NCBI GenBank assembly: GCA_951812925.1
Contig: OX638372.1
Coordinates: 47,056,245-47,120,244 of the forward strand
Source: Calliopum simillimum
Lineage: Eukaryota > Arthropoda > Insecta > Diptera > Lauxaniidae
Direction: 5' to 3'
Length of the DNA stretch: 64,000 nucleotides
The notes under the pieces are model-generated. The model saw only the letters and a list, made by a program, of their open reading frames with translations, searched no databases and was not told where the DNA came from. A program made the translations under genes and the position numbers. Positions 1 through 11,334 of this stretch are shown here, in pieces. The first letter of the stretch is position 1. Every line of letters starts with the position of its first letter.

Positions 1-67
1 AAACCATTGTTCTTGTGTTAATATTTATTTTTTTTTTTAAATAGCATATGTTATTACAAATATTTAG

Positions 68-187
68 GCTCAGCGGATCAAAAAACGGAGCTCTTTTCAA
101 GATTTAGTGAAATCTACTATTAAATTACTGCCTAATAAATTAACAGAACTAAAAATTTGGTTGATTGATTCACCGAATATAAAATAA
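68..187 (+). CDS. Possible terminal coding exon at left edge
   Basis: A splice acceptor (TATTTAG, ending at 67) is followed by 39 open codons and a TAA at 185-187. The peptide begins AQRIKKRSSFQDLVKS and ends LIDSPNIK. It has ordinary amino-acid composition, unlike the homopolymer-rich DNA around it. The stop codon overlaps an AATAAA (182-187). If this is an exon, the gene comes in from outside the window on the plus strand. I do not recognise the protein. It could also be a chance open frame of 120 bases, so confidence is limited. Confidence 0.3.
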   Translation, partial: AQRIKKRSSFQDLVKSTIKLLPNKLTELKIWLIDSPNIK

Positions 188-3100
188 AGCTGTCATTTTT
201 CATCCGATCTTGGTCCACAAGTGCTCGAAATTTTCGTAATAAAATTTTTTGCTTATAAAAAACAATTCTATATTAATACGCAAGACAAAAATTTGTCCTA
301 CCTTTTTTACTATATTAAAAATAGAGCACGACTTTGAATTATGTACCATTAGAAAGGTATTTGTGTATAAATGTGCACAAAGTTAAAATTATTTTCATAT
401 TTTGCCATTAAGCCAGGTAAAATTAGATATTTAATTTAATAATAATTTAATATTAACAACGACAAAATGCGCGGTCACACAGAGCTGAAAAGAGGATACA
501 GCACAAAGAGAGAGACAAAAAGCTGACTGATACTCTTTTTTGTTTTCTTTTCGTTGTCATTGTACCAGGAATGATAAATGATCTTTTTTATTTTGTACCA
601 AATAGCAAAAAAAAGTACTAAAACTGTCCAAAAAGTACCAAAATTATTTAATACATTTGTGGTAAAATTTTGACCATTCGGCGATTGTAGTAAAAATTAT
701 AACAGATTTTTTGGTATTCATATTTTGAACACCAAACCCATGCATCACCTGCTCTAAAAAAAATCCTTTTCAAAATTTTAGTTTGACTCAATTTGAGAGA
801 CAGATCGTGTCTTTTTTTTTACTTATTGTAAGTCTTGGAATCTTTTTACTTAACTTGCTTTTACTCACTAATATTTTGCGATGAGTTTCGTTTCGTTTCG
901 TTTCTACTTCTTATGCCTAAAAAAATGCTACTTTGTTCTGTATATATCATATACTACGTTGCCACCAGCGATTTATAATTTAACTTATGGCTGGTTTCGA
1001 GTTTCCACATTAAAATCTTGGTATAAATCTCAACAGGGCTACTGAACTTGGCTATTTTCAACCAAGTGGCAACCTTTAATTTTGATAGTTAGCTTTAACT
1101 GAAGCAAATGGAAGATAAATGATAAGAAGAAAAGGAAGAACAACTTTTATTTTCCCGCTTATGATATTAACTGTCAAAAATAAATCTTTTTCGGCCGGTA
1201 GAAACGGGTAGGATTTTAAAACTACATTTATAATTCCCGTCACAGCTAAATCTCCGTTGGAAACGTAGCATTATTTTGTCAATGAAAATATTTTTCGGCA
1301 TGAACACGAGCAATGAAACGAAATGAATATTTAACACATTTTATGCGATGTTTTTAAAATAACTTTAATAGTTGTGCGGAAACGGTAAGCAAAATTTATT
1401 TACAAAAAAATATAAAGTATTGAAGAAGAGAATTGTAGGTAGCGTGAACGAGATCAATTAAATTAAGAAAAAAAAAAACAGCAGAAGTTGCCGTTTATAA
1501 TATGTTGGCGCATTGACTTCACTTATTTAATTACATTTATATTATATTTTTTATTTAAAACAATAAAAAACCTTATTTCTATATTAGCTACACTGGGAGA
1601 AAAAAAAATTTTTAGTGCTAGACATGAAAAACTAAAACACATTTCTAACAAATAAACCAGAATAAAATCAGGAGAACTTTTAACACTTTGTTTTATAATC
1701 GTACAAACGTTAAATGAATTGTTATTTATTTATGAAACCAATTAGTGGAAATGTATGAAAACTATTATTTAAAGAAAACATCATTATCTAATGACAGTTG
1801 AAAAAAAAAAAATAAAAAAAAAAAAATTGTTATTGTTATTATTTTGCTTGTGTAGATTTACTTGTATAGCAAATTTAACGCAAGTAGTAATTGTAGTTAC
1901 AACACAAATTTTAAGTTCTATAAAAAATTTAAACTTTTTTGTTTTGTAATTTTATCAACATTTTTAAGTTATAATTGTTACTTAAAAAGGCATTTAGAAT
2001 TAAATTTGCATTTAACGATAATTTAGAAAAAAAAAATATTCGACACATTTTATTTAGATATATTTTTAATTCTTCTTTTTAAAATTTTTTATTTTATGGA
2101 TATAATTTAAACAATTTATTTATTATTATCATTACATACTGTTAATTAAATTTTGAATTTGTTAGTGATACAAAATAGAGTTTCATTGCTCAATTTTGTC
2201 GCATGCTGTTAGTTATAAAAGAATAACAAAAAAAAAAAAAAAAAAAAAACAAATTAAGCATTTTATTGCTGTTTAAAACTAGTTAATTCCTTATATAGCC
2301 CTGCCAAATCCCCTTAATGTAGGCAATAATAAATATCCCTTCAGTGCGGCTGTGTGCAATCATTAACAAATAAAAAAACAAAACAATATATACAGTTAAC
2401 CCCCCCAAATTGAAAATGTTTGCCAAACATAAATGCGTTCGCTTCGTTGCATAGTACATATTAAAATAAACTTTTTATTATATAAAAAAAAAAATATTTA
2501 GTTCATCACTACAACAGTTACAATGAAAAAAAAAAAAAAAAAAAAAAAAACATATTCTATATACTTAAGACCATCTCACAAGTGCTGATTAGAATATATA
2601 AAATATTTTAAAAAAAAAAAAAAAATTAAAAAAAAAAAATCAATTGAAACTAATTTTGAAAAATGCTTGCTTTTAATTCATAACAACAGATAAAATTTTT
2701 GCTTTATACAAATTATAAATTTTCTTAATTTTCTTTTTTGTTTTTTATTTGTTTTTTTCTGCAAATTTTTTTTTATTTTTTACAATTTTGTGCATCGGCT
2801 TATATCACCAACGCTTTAACATTTTGCAATTATTCTAGTAGCTAATTAGCTTTAAAACACTTTAATATGCTTTTATTTTTAGCAGTATTTTAAGCTTTAG
2901 TCACTATTAAACGCTTTTAGTAATTCAAAAATTTTTATTTAAATTTTCTTACCAATAGACCACACCGTACACCGTATATATAAAAATAATTTAGCATTGG
3001 AAATTGTTTGCTCTTTTATTTTAAATAAAAAAAAGCGTACAATTTTTGCTTGCATGTGAGCTAAAAATTTCCAGCTGAAGAAAAAATAGACTCTACTAAC

Positions 3101-3345
3101 ACTCTAAGCATTTCCCACTACTATCATTAAGTGATTTGCCATAAAAGTTTCATTTTGACAATACATATGTTTGCTACAAACCCTAAAAACAATTGTGAAT
3201 ATTTGTTATTTAGTTTAATATACTATGAGTTATAATATAATCATGTCATATCTATTATATATACTTATATTATTTATTATTATCCATTATAATAATTGTT
3301 ATTTTTAATTTAAAAAAATTTAATATTTTTTATAAATTATTTCAG
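188..3345. other. Non-coding AT-rich stretch
   Basis: No convincing gene is visible. The DNA is very AT-rich with many A or T runs, including runs of 20 or more A near 2230-2250 and 2526-2550. It reads like 3' untranslated or intronic sequence between the possible terminal exon at the left edge and the exon at 3346. Confidence 0.5.
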
Positions 3346-6300
3346 TTTTTCGTGCGTTTGGATCATATACGAAAATGCTTTACACAAAAAGGTGGCATTT
3401 TTGTATTAGAAGAATATAGTAAGTACCTATTTTAAATAAAATCACATTTAAAATAATGTGCCTTATCGTAAATAAATATTCTCGAGAACTTATTCATATA
3501 CCCTAGTTTGCAATCGCAAAAAAAAAAAAATTCTGGAAAGGCAAAATTCACTTGAAAAATAAGGTTATCGCCAATAATTGAATTTTTAAAAAGGGATATG
3601 TGACAAAATTTTTACTTGTGACAATGTTAAAAAAACTCTCATAAGTTTGGTAAAGGTTATTTTAATGTGATTTTAGTGATGGGGATTAACTTACATTGAT
3701 ATTAAGCCGTAATCTGCATTCTTAAAAGAAAAAAAAAAAAATAGACCAACCAGCGCCATCGCCGCAACTGTAGAAAAGCTAAACAACAATTTTCGAACGA
3801 GCGACAAATATCCCCTTTTAAAAATGACACATTCAATTATGGCGTTTATTGGAAAAATTTATTCTCCAACATTTTATTAGGAAATTTGTAGAGTATATAA
3901 ATAATGTTGGACAAATTGAGAACTATTGTATGACAATTTTTTAACTTATTAAAATACCTTTCATATGACGGCAATATCTTTGGTACCCAGCCAAGCGTTT
4001 CCAACTTATACCGGTTCTACTAAAACTAATTTTCACTTCGTCACTTTTTTATGCGAAGTTTTGTTGATTTATTTGGCCGAACTCGTAGACCATCACCAAT
4101 TTTGTAATTTTACTCTGATTTGACTATTTTTAATGAAATTTAGACGCGTATTTTGTTTCAAAAATTGCTTCACTTTTAATCAGATGCTACTGCTTCACTT
4201 TGTTTGTGACTTTTTTAACATCAACCGAAGAGATATATAACCAAGAGACGCAAAGAAGCACTGGAGCAATTTTTTGGAGTTTGTATTGGCCATAGACGGT
4301 AGCTTTGACGAATTTAGAAGTTGAACGTTATTCAACCATAAAAACAGATTTTTTGGTTGAATTACGCAGCCGTTCAACTTCTAAATTCGTCAAAGCTACC
4401 GTCTATGGCCAATACAAACTCCAAACAATTGCTCCAGTGCTTCTTTGCGTCTCTTGGTTATATATCTCCTCGCATCAACTGTCATAATTCAAATGGAAAA
4501 TATCAGGGTTGCATAGTGCTTTTTTTGTGGAAATTTGGGAAAAAAACTTAAGCGATATTGGAAAAAAGTATTCCATTCATAAAACATTCACGAGTTTCCA
4601 GGCATATTTACGATAAGGCCCAATAGAAAAATTCAATTGAAATTTAAATTTTTTAAACAATGTACTACTAACGGGTGATCCAATGCGAGGTCCCTTTTCC
4701 AACTGGGTTGTTTTGACAGCTGTTATGTATCAAATGGCTTGTCCATATGACGTTTGTGTTCAGTATTCAATACGACTTAATCATGAATAGATTTACTCCT
4801 GAACAACGTTTATTAATTGTGGAAACTTACTACCAAAATCAGTCATCAGTTAGAGAATGTTATAGAGTTCTTCAACATCATTTTAGTCGTTATGAGCATC
4901 CACTATTCGTAACACCATCACCAGATTTCGAAGCAATTTTTCACTATTGGACATTCATCATTCGGCCAGAGTGCATAGAGCCCGTACTTTAGAGAATAAT
5001 GCTGCAGTAGCAGAGAGTGTTCGTGAAAACCGTGAACAATCCATTCGTCACCGATCTCAGGCTTTGGGCATCTCTTATGGCTCTTTTTGGCGTATCTTGA
5101 GGCGTGATATTGGTCTTAAGGCCTATAAAATACAGCTAGTACAAGAAGCCTGTTGATCTTGGTGCACGTTTTAATTTCGGTTCATGGGCCTTACAACAAC
5201 TTCAGATTGATCCATTATTTTGTCGAAAGATTGTGTTTAGCGACGAAATTCATTTCTGGTTGAACGGCCACGTCAACAAGCAATATTGCCGTATTTGGGC
5301 CGATGAACAACCAAAGCAATCCAAGAGCTTCCAGTGTATCCCGATAAATGTACTGTTTGGTGTGGTTTATGGGCAGGAGGCATCATCGCACCGTATTTCT
5401 TTAAAAATGCGGATGGAGCCCATGTTACGGTCAATGGTGCTCGCTACAGAGCAATGATCAATGAATTTTTGTTGCCAAAAATTCAGGATATTAGTGTAGC
5501 CGATCTCTGGTTTCAACATAATGGCGCAACATGTCATACAGCTGGAGAAACAATCGCTTTATTGAGGGAAACGTTCGATGAAAACATCATCTCAAGAAAT
5601 GCTCCTGTTAATTCGCCACTGAGATCATGTGATTTGACGCCATTAGATTACTTTTTTGGGGATATGTTAAATCACTTGTTTGTATCGACAAACCCGAAAC
5701 TATTGACCTTTGGAAACCAACATAACTCGTGTTATTCAAGGAATACCGGCCGATATGTTCGAAAGAGTTGTTGAAAATTGGACCCTCAGAATTAACCATT
5801 TAAGAGCTAGTCTTGGGCAACATTTGATCGAAATAATTTTTAAATATTGAGTAGTAGGAACCGAGCTATCACTCCAAATAAATATTTGCATCAATACATT
5901 GATTTCTATGTATTTTATTTAGAACACAAAGTAGGAAGCTCTTATTGGATCCCCCGTTATATACATTAGAGTGGCCGGTAAAAGGCTGTTAGTCGAATTT
6001 CAATTATCCTGATTTTTCAATATTTTCGTGTTGAGCTCTGATTGGCCCCTTGGTAAATTTGACCGTCTATTCGTTTAAATTATGATTACAGCCAAAAACT
6101 AGATGCATTCAATTTAGTTCGAGGCAAAATACATGATAGAAAACAACAAAAATATATTGGAAGTCTGTACGCTCGTAAATTCTTCTAAATGTCGGTAAAT
6201 TCGTCTGATGATATGATCTGTGGATGGCAGTCCTCCAATCCATTGCTTTGTTTTTCTTTCATGCATTTTGCTTTGTTTTTTATTTTTGTTGGTGTTTTAC

Positions 6301-6586
6301 ATAAACACACGGAACAGTGAGCTCAAACCAACAATGTCATCTGATCCATGCTTGTTGGTAGTAAATAATGTAAATCATCTTCTGTTCCAAAAAGCAAAAA
6401 AAAAAAAAAAACAATTAAAAATGTAGTTTCTTCCAGAAAAATAGGCCTCATACTGAAATTCATGGGAAAATAATAAATTTAAACCATACAATGTTTTCAA
6501 AACAATTATAACTAAACTATGCATTCATTTAAATTTTAGATCCAAAAACCAGACAACTTATACAAAGGAAATATAAATCCACAATG
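3346..6586 (+). CDS. Two internal exons of an unrecognised gene
   Basis: Exon 3346-3418 follows a TTATTTCAG acceptor and ends at a consensus donor (GTAAGTACC). Exon 6540-6586 follows AAATTTTAG and ends ATG|GTAAGT. Their phases agree: 73 + 47 = 120 bases, or 40 codons, beginning FFVRLDHIRKCFTQKGG and ending LIQRKYKSTM. The peptide looks like real protein but I do not recognise the family. Both outer boundaries are phase 0. The next exon could therefore be 12030 onward, which starts with a phase-0 GAT, or the weaker candidate at 7100. The 3.1-kb intron holds a MITE, an inverted repeat and a DD41D transposon. Matching phases and four good splice sites support the call; no homology search was possible. 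Confidence 0.5.
3583..3828. mobile_element. MITE, family 1 copy A
   Basis: About 245 bp bounded by inverted ends (TTTTTAAAAAGGGATATGTG on the left; the complement of ATATCCCCTTTTAAAAATGA on the right). It shares its interior with 55461-55735, for example TTTTAGTGATGGGGATTAAC and ACCAACCAG(C/T)GCCATCGCC. No coding capacity. The outer part of its left repeat is shorter than in the other copy. Confidence 0.7.
4224..4475. repeat. Inverted repeat with ~100-bp arms
   Basis: The arm at about 4226-4329 is repeated almost perfectly in reverse complement at 4372-4472, with a ~42-bp spacer, so the region can form a long hairpin. A related single arm, starting AAAGAGATATACAACCAAGA, lies at 27203-27285. 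The short open frames seen here on both strands are mirror images of each other and are not genes. Confidence 0.8.
4671..5957 (+). mobile_element. Tc1/mariner-superfamily element, rosa-like DD41D
   Basis: A complete element of 1287 bp. Its ends are inverted repeats of about 24 bp (ACGGGTGATCCAAT at the left; the right reads ACGGGGGATCCAAT in reverse complement). A TA sits directly outside each end (4669-4670 and 5958-5959), the duplication expected for this superfamily. It carries one decayed transposase frame and lies in the intron between the exons at 3346 and 6540. Confidence 0.85.
4789..5850 (+). pseudogene. DD41D transposase, broken
   Basis: The N-terminal helix-turn-helix part (FTPEQRLLIVETYYQN) starts near 4789. 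The frame then shifts several times: the HRAR...NREQSIRHRSQALGIS region at 4955-5155, the DDE core FSDEIHFWLNGHVNKQYCRIW from 5235, the second motif FQHNGATCH near 5510, and the third DLTPLDYFF near 5635. A further frame holds the C-terminal VVENW region up to the TGA at 5848-5850. The second catalytic Asp is replaced by Asn (QHNGATCH instead of Q.DGATCH). The spacing from that residue to the last Asp is 41, as in rosa-type DD41D transposases. Multiple frameshifts plus the lost catalytic residue mean it is inactive. Confidence 0.85.
6170..6385. repeat. Dispersed repeat related to the E2-intron fold-back
   Basis: This stretch shares ordered blocks with 32517-32755, including AAATTCGTCTGATGAT, GCATTTTG(C/T)TTTGTTTTT and TAATGTAAATCAT. 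It is a single arm of the repeat found as an inverted pair at 32097-32752. Confidence 0.6.
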
Positions 6587-7099
6587 GTAAGTTTTAAAAA
6601 ATTAAAGAGAAATTTATTTTTTGAGAAAAAACAATATAATAAAAAAAATTGTTCGAAAAGTAATTTCAACACGTAAACATTTGTAGTTGGTAGTTTTATT
6701 CAAATAATGCATGCCAAAATTTTGTACTTTCTGCAAATTTACTGTCCAACAAGTTGAGTAAATATGTATATGTACTTGAATACTTTAAATGCATCAATTC
6801 ATCCTTTGACACTAGTTTGCAAAATAAAACAAAAATAGCACAATTTTCTTAAAAACGCATAATTTAATGATTTTTCCTTGTAAAAATGTTTCCAAAACGA
6901 TCTTTTCTTTGTTTTTCTTATTTGTTTTTTCTATTTTTTTTATATGTTTCCCAACAACACAATCACTGCATTTACTATAAAAACAAAAAACTTTACTTTA
7001 AATGTAACATAACACATACTATAACACATACTTGTCAAATTGATTGGCAACACTTTGCTCAACAACAAAAACTACAATAAAAAACCAAAAAAAAAAAAG

Positions 7100-7297
7100 G
7101 CGTCCGAAGCCGCGCTTAGTCTGCATCGCATGTTTTCCATAAAATTTGCAGCAAAACTTATGGATGTGTCAACAAAAAATATGGAAATTGGAAAAACAAA
7201 TAACAACGAATCTGTGATAAAAACATTACCAAAATCAACAGCAACACTGGAAAAAGAGACTGATGACAACACTATACAGGCGCTACATGCTGCATAG
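7100..7297 (+). CDS. Possible alternative terminal exon
   Basis: From an AG at 7098-7099 the frame stays open for 65 codons to a TAG at 7295-7297. The peptide starts ASEAALSLHRMFSIKFAAKL and ends TIQALHAA. It is phase 0, so it could follow the exon ending at 6586. An AATAAA lies 230 bp downstream (7529-7534). Against it, the upstream region is A-rich and not a good polypyrimidine tract. No family recognised. Confidence 0.2.
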   Translation, partial: ASEAALSLHRMFSIKFAAKLMDVSTKNMEIGKTNNNESVIKTLPKSTATLEKETDDNTIQALHAA

Positions 7298-8100
7298 GGC
7301 TGCCTACCATAGCATACATGAACAAAACATTAAGTGTACATATTTAAAAAAAAAACAAAAAAATAGTTTTAAGAAAAAAAAAAAAAAGTATAAAATGCAT
7401 GTTTGTTAAAAAAAAAAAAAATAATTTGTTTTATAATTTTATTTTTTTAATTTTATTTTCATTTCTCTGTGTTAAGCTTAAAAATTTTTTTGTATAAATG
7501 TACTTTAATTTTAAACTCATCAGCGATAAATAAAGTGTTTCATTTTCATATAGAAACTCTCCTATGAAATCGTGTATTCTGATTACAATTTATAAAGAAA
7601 AATGCATGTGGTCACATGCACATATTATAGGTGCTTAAAATATATTGACTATTAGGATTTTTTTAAAAATTTAATAAATACTTTTGAAATCTGTAGACAA
7701 AATAAAGGTTTTTCGAATATTAAATCGTTGTCACTATTCCAAATTGATTTACAGAGATATTCACAATTTCAACTTACAATTTGGAAAAGAATGAATACAT
7801 AAATATGACGCGACACCGCCCTAAATTTTAAATTTGATTTGGTCATAACTCGCAAGCCATACAATGTATTTGGATGAAATTCGGCATGCAGGTACTGCTT
7901 AATAATACCATATAACAAACAAGTGGGAGTGATCGAAGAAGTACCACGTCCACTTTTTAACGCTTGAAAATTTCGATTCAATATTCCAACAATTTTAATG
8001 AAAATTTAGGAGATGTTACCTCTGCAAACAAAGATTAATGTGTGATATGCCGTTATATTGGGAAAACTCGTTGAATGACGTGGCACTGCCCACAATAATG

Positions 8101-8470
8101 TGGGAATTGTAGGCTTTCTTCACTTCTTTTGAAATAAAACAACACAATACATTGCACTTTTTAGCTTCTATTTACATTTTATTTACACATTTCTTTTAGT
8201 TTATTTCAATTATTCTATTTTTCAGTTTTATTATACTTTAGTTCTTCTTTTCATTTGTGTTTCTCTTTAACATCTTTTTAAAACTATTCTGTTCTTTTCT
8301 TTGTCTTTTAATTTCACTTCTTGCATGTCCGCAGACAACCATCTTCTTCAACTTCTAAAATCAACTACCGAGTTCAACTGTCGTTTGTTCGTTTATTTAA
8401 AAAGCTTTTCGTCATTTTGTTTCGTTCATTTTGTCAGTGTTGCCAAGTCGTCCGTTTAGCTCCGTTCCCA
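8101..8470. mobile_element. Solo-LTR-like insertion
   Basis: A 370-bp block with TGGGAA/TTCCCA at its ends. It is flanked by a direct repeat containing CAATAATG (CCCACAATAATGT at 8089-8101 and 8467-8479), which shows a target duplication, although the boundaries are ambiguous by a few bases. The related uninterrupted sequence at 10125-10160 lacks it. On the minus strand it ends in an AATAAA-rich segment, as LTRs do. No internal coding sequence remains. Confidence 0.5.
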
Positions 8471-8586
8471 CAATAATGTAATATAGTACAAAAAGAAAAC
8501 TAATAAAGCAACCATTAATCTGAAAGCGGGCAAAATATCGCCATTGCGCATGGAACCTCCCATACATGCAAAATATGTAAATGCTA

Positions 8587-9872
8587 TTGGTGTACAACTT
8601 AAAAACCGGAATTTTTTAGCGAAATTAGATGCTTTATTGTGGAAAAATGTTACAATATATTTTATTCAAAGTATTGTCCATTGGAAGCTACAACATTTCC
8701 CCATCTTTCAGGCAATTTATGAATTCCATCCCAAAAAAATTGCGCCGGCTTGGCGGCCAAAAATGAATCGAGCCAATTTTCTATATCTTGAACTTAAGTG
8801 AACCGTATTCCTGATAGGGCATTCTGCATCGATCGAAACAAATGGTAGTCAGATGGTGCAAGGTCTGGGCTATAAAGCGGGTGAGGCAAAATTTCCCATC
8901 CGTTGTTTTCCAGATAATTTTTGACTGGGGCAGCAATATGTGGCCGAGCGTTATCGTGGTGGAAAATGATTAACTCGTGTCTGGTCGCATACTTTGGCCG
9001 CTCTGCCTGAATTTTCTGCTTCAATCGGATCAATTGTTGACGATAGAGTTGAGCATTAATGGTTTGGCCACCTGGCAACAGCTCATAATGGATCACACCT
9101 AGCTGGTCCCACCAAATACAGAGCATTACCTTCGAAGCGTGAATATTTGGCTTCGGCTGTGATGGGCCGGCCTCACCTTTATTGACATACGCTGTTTTGC
9201 GCTTGGGATTATCGTAATGGATCCACTTCTCATCGCCAGTGACAAAACGATGCAAAAAACCCTTCCTTTTGTGGCGTTCAAGCAGCATTGTGGACATCAA
9301 AAATCGGCGTTCGACGTCCCTTGGCTTCAACTCGTATGGCACCCAATTTTCCATCTTTTGAAAAATTCCCAAGGCTGTCAAACGTCTGGAAATTGTTGCT
9401 CGATCAACTTCCAATGGTTCTGCAAGTTCTTCTTGCGTTTGACATGAATCTTGATCGAGTAATGCCTCCAATTCTTCATCCTCAAACTTTTTCGGCTGAC
9501 CAGGACGTTCTTTGCCTTCGACATCAAAATCACCACTTTTAAAACGTTGAAACCACTCACGACAGCTTGATTCAGCTGGAGCATAGTCCCCATAAACTTC
9601 TACAAGCAAACTATGACTTTCCGCAGCAGTTTTCTTTGCAAAAAAATGACCCAACAGAACCTCCCGCAAATGCTGTCTTTTTCTCCAATTTTCGAAGTTA
9701 TTGATCGTGAAAAATAATAATGATGCACACAAGATAAAATTGTTTTGTTGACTGATTTTGACAGCTGTCAAATGTACCTTCAAAATGACATATATATAAA
9801 GTTCGAGCTTTCACGATATTTGTTAGTACGGACATCCACCGTCAAATTCCGGTTTTTAAGTTGTACACCCAA
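8587..9872 (-). mobile_element. Mariner element, complete ends
   Basis: A 1286-bp element with inverted repeats of about 28 bp (containing TGTACAACTTAAAAACCGGA), flanked by TA at 8585-8586 and 9873-9874. The related sequence at 10290-10315 reads straight through as AAATGCTATTTCTCGCAAAT, which shows the empty site and confirms both boundaries. The transposase is on the minus strand. Confidence 0.92.
8662..9783 (-). pseudogene. Mariner DD34D transposase with one nonsense codon
   Basis: Reads from the helix-turn-helix region (NFENWRKRQHLREVLLGHFF) through WVPYELKPRDVERRF to the catalytic triad: TGDEKW, HHDNARPH and YSPDLAPSDYH, with 34 residues between the last two Asp residues. The frame is open for 329 codons and stops at a TAA (8794-8796) just after SGIRFT. 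In the same frame beyond that stop the usual C-terminus continues (VQDIENWLDSF ... LPERWGNVVASNGQYFE) to a natural stop at 8662-8664. The normal start Met is not evident: the family's usual first codons read INNFENW here, and the open frame begins further upstream. One nonsense codon near the end and a lost start suggest a recently inactivated copy. Confidence 0.9.
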
Positions 9873-10461
9873 TATTTCTCGCAAATGTTACAAGGTATTT
9901 TAATGAAATTTGCTATGTAGGTACTGCTTATCAATGCCTAGTAATAAACAAAAAGTGAGTTGTGTCGAAGAAGTGCCACGCCTCTTTTTAACAATTGAAA
10001 ATTTTGATTCAATATTACTCAAAAACGACTCCAACAATTTTAATGAAAATTTAAGAGATTTTACCCTTGAAAACAAGTACTAACATGTGATATGCCTTTA
10101 TATTGGGAAAACTCGTTGTAGGGCGTGACACCGCCCACAAAAATATAGTACGCTATAGAAAGAAAACTGCTAAAGCAAACTTTCTGAATTTAACTGTAAG
10201 AAGTCTACTTGCTATTAGACACCTACGATTTGAAAGTGGGCGAAATATCGCCATTGCACGTGGAATTTCCCATAAAAGTAAAACACATGAAATGCTATTT
10301 CTCGCAAATGGTACAACATGTTTTGATGAAATTTGGTGTAAGGGTCTGGATTATGAGTATCTAAAGCATAACGAAAAGTGGGCGTTGTTCAATAATTGCT
10401 ACGCCCACTTTTTACCAAAATAAAAGTTTTGGTTAATAGCTCAGGCACAAAAAAAAATAGA

Positions 10462-10608
10462 ATGAACTTTTTATATCTCATATGCAGTCTTATGTACTTT
10501 TTGACGCTATATCCTTCTTCATCAGCAGAACGGTCATTATACCTGCAAGATTTTGAAATATCCTTGCTTGAAGTTGAAGAAAACGGTGTGTTCAGTCTTT
10601 CAGCGTAG
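10462..10608 (+). CDS. Small ORF with signal-peptide-like start
   Basis: An ATG opens 48 codons: a hydrophobic N-terminus (MNFLYLICSLMYFLTLYPSS), then an acidic tail ending EENGVFSLSA. The pattern resembles a secreted peptide. However, it lies inside the 3.2-kb inverted-repeat element, which carries no other genes, so chance is likely. Confidence 0.12.
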   Translation: MNFLYLICSLMYFLTLYPSSSAERSLYLQDFEISLLEVEENGVFSLSA

Positions 10609-10783
10609 CTACAAGAAAAGGTGAAGTTCTTTTTTATTAATGGCATCGAATAGCCACACTCTTCCTTATCAAAATATCCTTTTATGTTTTTCCAATAGGA
10701 CTCTTTTTTTTCCGAATAATGATCATTTGAAGATAAAATATTTGATATGCATTTTTCTTTATAAATTGTAATCAGAATACACG

Positions 10784-11334
10784 CCAGTACCGAAACTTGA
10801 TCGTTAGCAATGTTGTCATTGAAATATGGAACTTAATAGTTGAAGAGCAGTGGCGTAGACAGGGCGATCAAAATGATTGATGCCCTCGATGAGTCTACGA
10901 AACATATAGTAATTTATTCATCTATCTACGTAATATATGGCATTGTCGAACAGTATCGATATAAATTACATGCACAAAAAAATTAATTGGAATCGAAAGA
11001 CAATAAAAAAAATCGATAAAGGTCCAAATGTACCTCGAAATAGTCGATAAAATTCGAATTACATCAAAAAGTATCGGAAATGATGATTGAATGAAAATAT
11101 CGAAAATTTGTGAATTGCCCAGAAGCATTCAAAGACAAAGAAATCGTGTTTGGAAGTAAAGAAGTTCATATTGAAAAATAGCTGAACTATTAAAAAATGG
11201 CAAAAAAAAAATAAGTCAATCTTTGTGTAATCGATGCAGATCTAAATTTTTTCGATTAAAATTTTTTCCTGCCTGCCGTGTAGATTACGTTAGGTTAGCG
11301 CGGGAGATGGCAGCTGCTATCATAACTTAGGCTG
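10784..11334. other. No gene seen
   Basis: AT-rich sequence with no supported exon, probably intronic to the plus-strand gene. Nothing else stands out. Confidence 0.4.

Larger units (their letters stand above)
7571..10783. mobile_element. 3.2-kb element with 36-bp terminal inverted repeats
   Basis: CGTGTATTCTGATTACAATT begins a stretch at 7571 that recurs in perfect reverse complement at about 10748-10783. Inside are degenerate repeated blocks at about 7850-8600 and 9873-10440 (shared phrases such as TTGGGAAAACTCGTTG and AATTTTAATGAAAATTTA). These are broken by an LTR-like insertion at 8101 and a mariner at 8587. No transposase of its own is seen, so it is probably a non-autonomous element or a fold-back enlarged by nested insertions. 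Confidence 0.6.
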
